From assembly GCA_041484845.1 (NCBI GenBank), contig JBGPIK010000009.1, positions 1-42,586 of the forward strand: a DNA stretch of 42,586 nt, written 5' to 3'. The stretch is from JBGPIK01 sp041484845. GTDB taxonomy: Bacteria > Desulfobacterota > Binatia > UBA9968. Below are positions 33,375 to 40,826 of this stretch, piece after piece. Each line of letters begins with the position of its first letter. Position 1 is the first letter of the stretch. The notes under the pieces are model-generated. The model worked only from the letters and a program-made list of their open reading frames with translations, did not search any database and was not told the origin of the DNA. A program made the position numbers and the translations under genes.

Positions 33375-34631
33375 CTATCTTATTGCCCGGCTCACAAAAC
33401 GCTGTGCTCTTCGAAACACGCGCTGGTGAAGTCGAGGGACACGATTATCAAACACGGCTAAGGCTGGATGGACAGGGGGCAGATCAAGCCGCCGCGGAAT
33501 CCGGAGCGGCTTCCGTGACGCACAGCCATTGACCAGCCCTCGCAGAAGCTCCTGCCAGCGAGCGGCGCACACTTCGTCGGAGTATTCAGCTTCCGCGTGA
33601 GCACGGGCTGAGCGCGCCAGTCGCTCCCAAAGCGCCGGATCTTCCCTCAGTCGCCGAACCGCAGCCACAAACCCATCACCTCGATCGTCTACCAATAGGC
33701 CCGTTACGCCGTCCTCGACTAATTCCGGCGCCCCGCCACGCGCATGACCAAGACCAATTGGAACCACACCGCAAGCCATCCCTTCAAGAAGAGCAAGGCC
33801 AAGCCCTTCCCAATCCGACAGAAGCACCACGGCATGGCACTTTAACAAGTGCTTCGGGATCTGATCGTTTTCTACACGACCGACGAGATGAACCGGCAAA
33901 CCGTCGCCCTCGTCACGAAGTATGCGCTCTACCGCCGGACGTTCTTCGCCGTCGCCGTAAATAAAGGCTTCGGTGCCCCGAACCTCGCGAACAGCTCGGC
34001 AAAGAGCATGGGTTACTTCGGAGATCCGCTTTGCTTCCTCCGCCAGTCGCCCAACGTAGGCAAGCCTCAGCCGCCCATTGGGCTTTTTCGCCACACCTTC
34101 TGGAATCGGAACTCCGCAGCGGATGCTCCGGACCAAAACTCCCTGAGGACGCCGTTCGAGCACAGCCTGCTCTAGGTACTTGGATGCGCAGACGAAGGCC
34201 GAAACCTGATAAGCGGCCGTGCCAAAGACAAACTGGTCTAAAAGTCCGGGGTAAAGAAAATGATCCACCCCGACGTGGCATATCCCCACAGTGGGAATAC
34301 CAGCTTCTCGAAGCCAACGCCCTGCGTAGTATGCCGACGGAATCACCATATTGGAGACAAACACGTCAGGCGGATCCTCCGCCAGCCGTTCGAGGAGCCA
34401 GCGAATCCGTTGCTCCGTATATTTCTTTTCTTCCCAAGAAACTGTTGTGCAGCTAAACCCAGCTTGGCGGAGTGAACGAACGGTGGGAAACTCTTCCTCA
34501 GGCGATAGAGAAAAGCATAACACTCGTGGCTCGATCCCGCGGCGGCGGAGAACGGGCAGAAAGTGGCAGAGCCACGTGTTCTGTCCACCGCTGAGAGGGT
34601 CGGTTTCCCTGGTACAGAATGTAACTTTCAT
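33375..34631 (-). CDS. Glycosyltransferase, GT4 family
   Basis: 418 residues. The N-terminus MKVTFCTRETDPLSGGQNTW has the GG acceptor loop. The donor domain has LRLAYVGRLAEEAKRI, VHLVGRVENDQ, LLSDWEGLGLALLEGMACGVVP (E-x7-E) and GGAPELVEDGVTGLLVDD, ordinary GT4 features. A last about 45 residues are rich in Arg, Pro and Val (SRKPLRIPRRLDLPPVHPAL...RFVSRAIR) and could be a membrane-associating tail. It follows a 242-base gap after the membrane protein at 34874-36478, in which no gene is evident. The donor is unknown. Confidence 0.9.
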   Translation of the reverse strand: MKVTFCTRETDPLSGGQNTWLCHFLPVLRRRGIEPRVLCFSLSPEEEFPTVRSLRQAGFSCTTVSWEEKKYTEQRIRWLLERLAEDPPDVFVSNMVIPSAYYAGRWLREAGIPTVGICHVGVDHFLYPGLLDQFVFGTAAYQVSAFVCASKYLEQAVLERRPQGVLVRSIRCGVPIPEGVAKKPNGRLRLAYVGRLAEEAKRISEVTHALCRAVREVRGTEAFIYGDGEERPAVERILRDEGDGLPVHLVGRVENDQIPKHLLKCHAVVLLSDWEGLGLALLEGMACGVVPIGLGHARGGAPELVEDGVTGLLVDDRGDGFVAAVRRLREDPALWERLARSARAHAEAEYSDEVCAARWQELLRGLVNGCASRKPLRIPRRLDLPPVHPALAVFDNRVPRLHQRVFRRAQRFVSRAIR

Positions 34632-34873
34632 TTCACGTATCTACTGCACGTCATTATTAATCATAAGAAGAACTGAATCGCGGTAAGCCCCCTTGTTCTC
34701 AATGCATCAATCTTCACAGGTGTGCCACAAAAACGGACTACGCAGCCCATTAAGTCTGTCGCAAGAGATCAGCGTCGATGTGGTGCGTGCAATTCCTTCC
34801 GCTTCCAGCTAAGCCGGTCGTCACTCGCAGGGGTGAAGCGCAGCACAAATGCCATCAGATGTGCACGGCAGTG

Positions 34874-36478
34874 TTATGGGACTTTGTCCTGATATATTAC
34901 GAAGTCCTGGTTTTTATAGACTGTTTTAATGGCTCCCCTTTTGGTGAGGATTTCAACACCATCAGGCGATATTTGATCGGAAGATGCTCCATCACGTTGA
35001 TAAAGGCAGACATAGGCGCCGTCCGAAAGCTCACCGATGTTGTTGATCATTAGAGATCTCCGGCCGGTCATCATCCTCATTAGTCGAGGTTTGAAAAATA
35101 CCACTGTGCTTTCAGCTGGTGTGTTATTTTTTATAAATGAAAACATGCTAATCGATGTTTCCACAAACGGCCCGGAAAGGTTTGCTCGGTGTCGCGCAAG
35201 ATTGCCAAATGCATGCCTTACCGATTCCTTCCCAAAGTACAAGAGGACAAGAAGGATGGGGAGAATGCAGATCCCTTTTCTCAGAAGCCGCTCTGGCTCA
35301 ACAACGCCCACCTCATATTTTTCAAGGGATAACAGCACAAACGACATATAAAAAGGAAGGATGGGAAATAGGAACCGAAGTCCGTTAGTTGGTGGCCAGT
35401 CAAAAAAAGTATAAGGGAAATCGCCATACATAGAAATAGAATGTAGTATATAAAGCAAAAACGTCAGTATAAAATATACAATTATATGGTAGTCGGATCG
35501 AGATCGACTAATCGCGCCTGTAACAGCGAGAGGAATGCTTGCACCATAGAGCAGGTAGGTATCGGGCGCTCCGTCAAAGAACGCAGCTGGTAGGTCAATG
35601 TAATAGTGGAGGTTGTGCTTGATGATTGCTATCCATACCCCGCCCATGGAGAATACATGAATTCCGTTGGCGATGCGATTGTCCGACTCGGGCAGGAGGG
35701 CTTGCCAAGCCAATACAAAGCTCACGAAAGACACATACGACAAGATGTTCAAGCCCAAATATCGTGCAGCAGCGCCTTTCGTCGAAAAAAGCCGCTTTAA
35801 GCCCGCTAAGAATTGTCTATGTGTAGCGTCAGGTCCGTAGACGCTCCCGATCAGGACAATAAATTGCGTGAGCCCCAGCGTAATGAGAAGCAAAATGCCA
35901 TTGAATCGAATGAAGAACGCGGCTGCAATTACGGCTCCGAGAAGCAACTGATCACAGACGGGTGAGATCAGTTGACGCCTTTCAATTACCAACCGTCCTA
36001 TTAACAATACACTGAAGGTCGAGACCAGAAGAAATGGTATATCAGAGAGAATATTATCCATGAACCGCAGCAACGCTGGGTTTATGGCAAAGAGGCAAAG
36101 CAGAACAAGCCGCCAAAAGTCTGAGTGATATTTCCGGAACCCAGTCCACAGCAAGAAGAGGAACAATAAGAAACAAACGACTCCGACAGACTTCAGAGCG
36201 ATCATGTTGGTTTCAAACAAAGCATAGATTGGTGCCAATAGAGCAGGGAATCCCCACGGGTAAGCGACAGGCCCGATAGGAAACGATGATCGCTCTATCG
36301 TGAAGCGATTTGCGTCGATGAACGCTAAAGGTCTACCTTCCGTAATGCTTTTTGCCTGCATGATGTATGCTGAGAAATCATCCCCCCAGTTGTGGCCAGT
36401 CGTAAGACCGCTCCAAGCTAACAAGGCAGTGATGCTTATAATTACAGCAGGAAATACGCAAGTGAGCAGTGTCTTCAT
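34874..36478 (-). CDS. Polytopic membrane protein, GT39/ArnT-like GT-C glycosyltransferase
   Basis: 534 residues with about 11 hydrophobic segments. After the first span comes HNWGDDFSAYIMQAKSI, the Asp-Asp of the first extracytoplasmic loop that is the general catalytic signature of GT-C enzymes of the PMT/ArnT type, followed by GPVAYPWGFPALLAPIYALF (family YPPG/YP-G-motif region). A periplasmic C-terminal part of about 110 residues has MTGRRSLMINNIGELSDGAYVCLYQRDG. Such proteins use polyprenyl-phosphate sugars, here perhaps made by the GT2 fusion at 31607. The first 28 residues and a few bases upstream are nearly duplicated at the start of the gene at 36539-37654. Confidence 0.75.
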   Translation of the reverse strand: MKTLLTCVFPAVIISITALLAWSGLTTGHNWGDDFSAYIMQAKSITEGRPLAFIDANRFTIERSSFPIGPVAYPWGFPALLAPIYALFETNMIALKSVGVVCFLLFLFLLWTGFRKYHSDFWRLVLLCLFAINPALLRFMDNILSDIPFLLVSTFSVLLIGRLVIERRQLISPVCDQLLLGAVIAAAFFIRFNGILLLITLGLTQFIVLIGSVYGPDATHRQFLAGLKRLFSTKGAAARYLGLNILSYVSFVSFVLAWQALLPESDNRIANGIHVFSMGGVWIAIIKHNLHYYIDLPAAFFDGAPDTYLLYGASIPLAVTGAISRSRSDYHIIVYFILTFLLYILHSISMYGDFPYTFFDWPPTNGLRFLFPILPFYMSFVLLSLEKYEVGVVEPERLLRKGICILPILLVLLYFGKESVRHAFGNLARHRANLSGPFVETSISMFSFIKNNTPAESTVVFFKPRLMRMMTGRRSLMINNIGELSDGAYVCLYQRDGASSDQISPDGVEILTKRGAIKTVYKNQDFVIYQDKVP

Positions 36479-36490
36479 GTCGGTTACGAT
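36391..36490. repeat. Diverged duplication, copy 1 (start of membrane protein gene)
   Basis: The first 88 bases of the membrane protein gene, plus about a dozen bases 5' of its start, match the start of the next gene upstream (37567-37666). By hand count 69 of 88 bases agree (about 78%) without gaps, and 19 of 28 encoded residues are identical. Confidence 0.8.
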
Positions 36491-36538
36491 GACACCAGGG
36501 GGATGACCGTAGGTTACGGAGCGATCCCCCCATTAGAG

Positions 36539-37654
36539 TTATGGAGTTCCACTGTTTTTGAGAAACCACGGCGTCGCGCTCGGATCGTTCATCATCTGAT
36601 TCAGGAGTAGTCCCGCTTGGAGGGACACCCCGGCGGGCGATTGATGCGAGAAGTCGGAGTTCAAGACGTATACGTCGTCGGGGCAGGTCCAGGTCAACCC
36701 GTCGTAGCCCCGTGGCGTTCCCGCATCGGTCCAGAAATATGGTCCCCAGGTAATCCAGGGCGACGTGACGGGCCCTTTTGCCGGATCGTAGTTGAGCGTC
36801 GGGTCTCCATTGATCTGTTGCTCGATCGCCCACTTGGCGCCCCAGCCGATGTCGTGCTCAAACGGTTCCCAAAACAGGCTACCGTCCGGATTGGTCGACC
36901 AGGCGAAGTGTTTGGTGCTGAGGTAGACGATCCTGGTATTTGGGAAGTACTGCAAGATCGCGTGCAACATGCGCACAATCCCATCCCTAAAATACTTAGC
37001 GTTCTCGGGGAAGCTGTTCGAATCAGGAGCGTTGGGGTCTGCCCCAACACCCGGAATGAAAGCCCAGAGGACCTGGATCTGCGCTGGAGTGATGGACTGC
37101 TGGGCGAGAGCATCAATCATGTCGTGCCAGAACGGATTGTTTGGCTCGGTCCAGTTATACAAGCCGTTGTTCGCCGTGATCGCGCGCGGCAGGCTCAGCC
37201 TAGGGTTGATGTTCGGCAAATGCAGAGCGCGGTAGTTGAAGTTTTCCGTGGGCGCGTAGATATCAGCCTTCGGATCGTCCTGCGAGCCCCACCAGTCCAG
37301 GTAGGTCAGGCTAATACCGATATACGTGTAGACGATCTTTCCATTGACCGGATCGGCCGCACCATCCGCGCCCAGAGGCACAATCCTACGTGCGATTGCC
37401 GCGCCAGCGGCCGCATGATTGGGGTTATCGGTGTTGCTGGCCCCCGGGAATAATCCGCCATCATAGCCCAGGTACCCGCCAGGACCCACGTCGCTCAGCG
37501 GAGGGCGTCCGGTGGGGCCGATCGAGCAACTCGTCTTAGTCGTCGGCGGAAGGACTGCATCGGCTCCTTGGCCATTCGCAAGACCGCTCCAGACTAACAA
37601 AGCAGTAAGGCTTATAAGTAGAACAGGAAATGACGGGGTGAGCAGTTTCTTCAT
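36539..37654 (-). CDS. Secreted SGNH-hydrolase-like protein
   Basis: 371 residues with an N-terminal signal-like segment (residues 2-28, LLTPSFPVLLISLTALLVW). The mature part starts after about ANGQGA. YTYIGISLTYLDWW could provide the block I Ser (Ser115, G-I-S rather than GDS). The C-terminal SDFSHQSPAGVS supplies the D-x-x-H pair (Asp334, His337) of SGNH esterases. VLWAFIPGVGADP and TRIVYLSTKHFAW fit the core strands. It is rich in Asn, Pro and Trp. Homologous domains are acyl- or acetyl-esterases, so removal of acetyl groups from the glycan outside the cell is plausible. The signal segment is a diverged copy of the start of the membrane protein at 34874-36478. Overall homology is only moderately certain. 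Confidence 0.7.
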   Translation of the reverse strand: MKKLLTPSFPVLLISLTALLVWSGLANGQGADAVLPPTTKTSCSIGPTGRPPLSDVGPGGYLGYDGGLFPGASNTDNPNHAAAGAAIARRIVPLGADGAADPVNGKIVYTYIGISLTYLDWWGSQDDPKADIYAPTENFNYRALHLPNINPRLSLPRAITANNGLYNWTEPNNPFWHDMIDALAQQSITPAQIQVLWAFIPGVGADPNAPDSNSFPENAKYFRDGIVRMLHAILQYFPNTRIVYLSTKHFAWSTNPDGSLFWEPFEHDIGWGAKWAIEQQINGDPTLNYDPAKGPVTSPWITWGPYFWTDAGTPRGYDGLTWTCPDDVYVLNSDFSHQSPAGVSLQAGLLLNQMMNDPSATPWFLKNSGTP

Positions 37655-37666
37655 GTCCGTTCACGG
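37567..37666. repeat. Diverged duplication, copy 2 (start of SGNH-like gene)
   Basis: Partner of the copy at 36391-36490. Homology begins about a dozen bases before the ATG (CGTGAACGGACATG against CGTAACCGACATG) and ends just after the Trp-Ser-Gly-Leu codons, beyond which the two genes are unrelated. Confidence 0.8.
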
Positions 37667-37980
37667 CGATTTTTCAGCCTGTTTGCCGCTCTGCACCAAG
37701 TGCCTCAGTATCCTCTTTGCCAAACGACGCGCCCACGCGGCTTGTTGGCGAAACGGCAGCTTTGCCACCTCAGCGAATCGCCGGGCAGAGTTCTGATAAA
37801 ACCGGTGCGGTCCGCGGAATGGCTTTCTCTCTAGACCTGAACTCTGAAACCCGGCGCCTTGCCGGCGCGAAAGAGACCGTCCGCTGGCTTGGATCGCGCA
37901 ACGAGGTTGATTCGTTAGTTAAAAATTCGTTGCTCACTTCGAGAACACCGCGTTAGAATCCAGACGACACAGCCACGGCC
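37655..37980. other. 325-base gap without a recognised gene
   Basis: The minus strand has an 80-odd-codon open frame (about 37661-37923) with no ATG. It ends in an Arg/Lys-rich sequence (FAEVAKLPFRQQAAWARRLA) and a TGA eight bases before the SGNH-like gene. I cannot name it; it may be a decayed 3' end or chance. A GC-rich inverted repeat (GGCGCC-TTGC-CGGCGC region, about 37853-37868) has no T-run, so it is not a convincing terminator. Confidence 0.4.
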
Positions 37981-40785
37981 TCATTTACTTGCTTGCACCT
38001 CTTCCAGACAAGCTTTCATCTGCTCGGCTAACACTTTTACATCTGTGGTAATCGATGTGTTTGTCACACCCGGCAGAATATGAACCCGCAACGCCTTCGC
38101 CACCCTGCCCCATCCCAAGGTCGAATCAGCGAGTTGCTTCCAGCGCAGAGCGGGCGTGAGCGGATGTCTCGCTGGTTCGTTATTGGCCCAGAAGCATTCC
38201 ACGCGACCGGAGTATCGCCCCGGGACATAACCGCCGAGCTGTGTCCCGTAGGGGCTACTTAGATAGAACTCGCTAAAGCTCTGGTTTATCGGCTTCGAGT
38301 ATTGTGGGGCTATGGAATCGGCAGTGAGGCGCTCGCGCTCGATGGGCATTCTCTGTGTCACTCGCCGAACCGCTTTTTTGAAGACACGCCATGCCCATGA
38401 AATTTTTTGGCCGGTGGAAAATTGTGCTACCTCTTTTAATCGACCCGGTAAATATAGGTACAACTCGCGTGATGCGAGAAACAGTCGCGCCCGTTCCCCG
38501 GGTGTCAAACGGCGGAAAAATCCGAAGACGGAAACCACGGCATGAAGAAGTCTAAAATGTGTGTTCCAACCAGTGGAGCCGACGATGATGAGGAGGTCAA
38601 CCTTCTCTCCCTGCCGCTCAAGCTGCCGAGCCATTTCATATGCCGTGACTCCTCCCTTGCAGAGCCCGCCCAAAAGGTAAGGCCCCTCAGGCTGAACCGC
38701 GCGGATCATTTTGATGAACGATGCCGCAATTTCCTCGATGGTCGGTGGAATCGGGCCGCCGTCGACGCCGTGCGGAGTGAGAGCGTAAAAGGGCTGGTCC
38801 TCACCCAGCCCACGGGCCAAGTTTAAGCAATAAAACCCTCCTCCCGCCAAATCTCCATGCATGAAAAAGAGAGGCTGCTTAGCGCCCCCCGCTTGGACTT
38901 GGACCAACAAGGAATCATTTTCTTTGACCCGCTGCTCAATCAGCGCTTTCGCTAAATGCTCGATGGTTGGGCCTGCGAGCAGAGTCGCAAGCGGAAGCTT
39001 CTGGCCGCAAACCTGCTCCACCCGGTGCATCATTTGAGCGGCGAGGAGAGAATGTCCACCTAACTCGAAAAAGCTGTCGCGTAGCCCGATCGGATGAACG
39101 CTCAAAAACTCTTCCCAAATCTGCACCAACTGATGCTCGACGGTCTGGTAGGGGGGCACGAATTCGACGTTCCGCTCAGTCTTGTCTTTTGTCGGAGTCG
39201 GGAGCGCCTGCCGGTCCACTTTGCCGGTGGGATTCAGTGGAAAGGCCTCCAGCATGACGAACGACGGAGGGATCATGTAATCGGGCAACTTCTCCTTCAG
39301 CAAGCTTCGAATTTCGCTCGCTCCGGGAGCGGGCCAACCGCTGGGAACAACGTAGGCGGCGAGTTCTGCGTCGCCGTCGCGTTTTTTGACGGCGACAACG
39401 ACGGCCTCTTTCACTTGATCGAGTTGAAGCAACGCCGATTCGATTTCGGCGACCTCAACTCGGTAACCCCTGATTTTTATCTGCAAGTCTTTCCGCCCGA
39501 GATGTTCGAGGTCGCCATTCGCCAATAGACGGCCCAGATCTCCGGTGCGGTAAATGCGTTTATCTCCGTCAGGCAAGAAGACGGCTTTGGTAAGCTCCGG
39601 ATTTCTCCAATAGCCTGGTGAAATAAAGCGGCTCTTGACGACAATTTCGCCTGTTTCATTGGGTCCGACTTCCTTCCCGGTGTCGTCCAGCAACAAGATA
39701 TCTACGCCATCAACAGGCCGGCCTGCAGGTACAACGTCGCCCGGAATCTCCGTCTCCTTGCCAACAAAGTATTGGCAAAGATTCCCGACTTCCGTAGCCG
39801 AAAGAAATAGCGCCAATAGACACTTTTCAGAAAAATATTTCTTATAAAGTTCGATATCGCTTTTGCGGATTTGCTCGGCGCCCAGCCTGATTATACGCAG
39901 ATTGGGAAACTCCTCCTGTCCAGTGAGAGCGCCTACAAAACTCCGAAAGAGGGAAGGTGTCGAAATGTAGACTGTGATTTCCTCCGTGCGCAACCAACGC
40001 CCCAGACCGGCCACCCCTTCTTGTTTAACATGGAGCGGATAGAGAGCTGCGCCGCTCAGCAATGCACTGAATGCCGTAGGCGTGCCTTGACCGGTTCCCA
40101 GAGACGCGAAAAGGGTCACTCGATCTTGCGGACCGATGCGACAGCCGGTGGCGTACCTGAGCGCGTTATGGATGACGTTGCGGTGGTTCTGGATAACACC
40201 CTTCGGCTGTCCGGTAGAGCCTGAGGTATAAAGGATAAAAGCAAAAGCATCGGGCGAAATCGAAAGGCCAAGGTTCTCGTCGGAGACATTGGAGTCGATT
40301 TCGTCGATGTTCAAGATCAGATGGTCGGGTTGGCTAAACTGGCGGTCCAGAGAAAAGCTCTTGTTATGGGTCAAAATGAGTTTGACTTGCGAATCCTCGA
40401 CGATATGCGCCGCGCGGCGCTCAGGGTACGAAGGATCTAGCACGACACAGGTTTTGCCCGCCTTGAGGACGGCGAGGATAGCCACCACAATCGGCGCGTC
40501 GTGATCGAATACAACGACCACCGGTCTGTCACTGTCGAGGCTGTTTTCTACAACCACACGCGCGACACGATTAGCAGCTTTATTCAACGCATCATAGGTC
40601 AACGCGTGTTTGGCGGTCTTGATCGCCAGCCGGTTAGAGTGCAAAGCGACTATTTTTTCAAAACGATCCGGACACGATTGCTCGACATCTTCCACAAGCT
40701 TCGCGTTTGGCCGCAGCCGTTCTTGCACCCGCGCGGAGCGTTTTCCTAGGGAAATACCTTCGCAGGATATAGGGTAATCACTCAT
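37981..40785 (-). CDS. NRPS-like protein: adenylation, carrier and thioesterase domains
   Basis: 934 residues in three domains. Adenylation is at about 40-530: A3 FILYTSGSTGQPKG at 183-196, A7 YRTGDLGR at 412-419, A8 GRKDLQIKIRGYRVE, A10 NPTGKVDRQALP with Lys522. The carrier domain is at about 545-620 with FFELGGHSLL, Ser579. A type I thioesterase runs from about 635 to the end: PLFFMHGDLAGG, then LLGGLCKGGVTAY, nucleophile Cys709 instead of Ser. At A4, where amino-acid-activating domains have F-D, it reads LFASLGTGQGT, so the alpha-amino-binding Asp is missing. There is no condensation domain. AGGAG seven bases upstream fixes ATG 40785, 41 bases after the asparagine synthase-like gene. It may load a carboxylic acid for transfer onto the polymer. 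The substrate is unknown. Confidence 0.92.
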   Translation of the reverse strand: MSDYPISCEGISLGKRSARVQERLRPNAKLVEDVEQSCPDRFEKIVALHSNRLAIKTAKHALTYDALNKAANRVARVVVENSLDSDRPVVVVFDHDAPIVVAILAVLKAGKTCVVLDPSYPERRAAHIVEDSQVKLILTHNKSFSLDRQFSQPDHLILNIDEIDSNVSDENLGLSISPDAFAFILYTSGSTGQPKGVIQNHRNVIHNALRYATGCRIGPQDRVTLFASLGTGQGTPTAFSALLSGAALYPLHVKQEGVAGLGRWLRTEEITVYISTPSLFRSFVGALTGQEEFPNLRIIRLGAEQIRKSDIELYKKYFSEKCLLALFLSATEVGNLCQYFVGKETEIPGDVVPAGRPVDGVDILLLDDTGKEVGPNETGEIVVKSRFISPGYWRNPELTKAVFLPDGDKRIYRTGDLGRLLANGDLEHLGRKDLQIKIRGYRVEVAEIESALLQLDQVKEAVVVAVKKRDGDAELAAYVVPSGWPAPGASEIRSLLKEKLPDYMIPPSFVMLEAFPLNPTGKVDRQALPTPTKDKTERNVEFVPPYQTVEHQLVQIWEEFLSVHPIGLRDSFFELGGHSLLAAQMMHRVEQVCGQKLPLATLLAGPTIEHLAKALIEQRVKENDSLLVQVQAGGAKQPLFFMHGDLAGGGFYCLNLARGLGEDQPFYALTPHGVDGGPIPPTIEEIAASFIKMIRAVQPEGPYLLGGLCKGGVTAYEMARQLERQGEKVDLLIIVGSTGWNTHFRLLHAVVSVFGFFRRLTPGERARLFLASRELYLYLPGRLKEVAQFSTGQKISWAWRVFKKAVRRVTQRMPIERERLTADSIAPQYSKPINQSFSEFYLSSPYGTQLGGYVPGRYSGRVECFWANNEPARHPLTPALRWKQLADSTLGWGRVAKALRVHILPGVTNTSITTDVKVLAEQMKACLEEVQASK

Positions 40786-40792
40786 GATTGGA

Positions 40793-40797
40793 CTCCT
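40793..40797 (-). promoter_or_regulatory. Shine-Dalgarno choosing the start of the NRPS-like gene
   Basis: AGGAG lies seven bases before ATG 40785. The frame is open to 40869 inside the preceding gene, and this site decides for the internal start. Confidence 0.8.
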
Positions 40798-40826
40798 GTA
40801 CCTGTCATGCGCTCCATTGAACTGAA

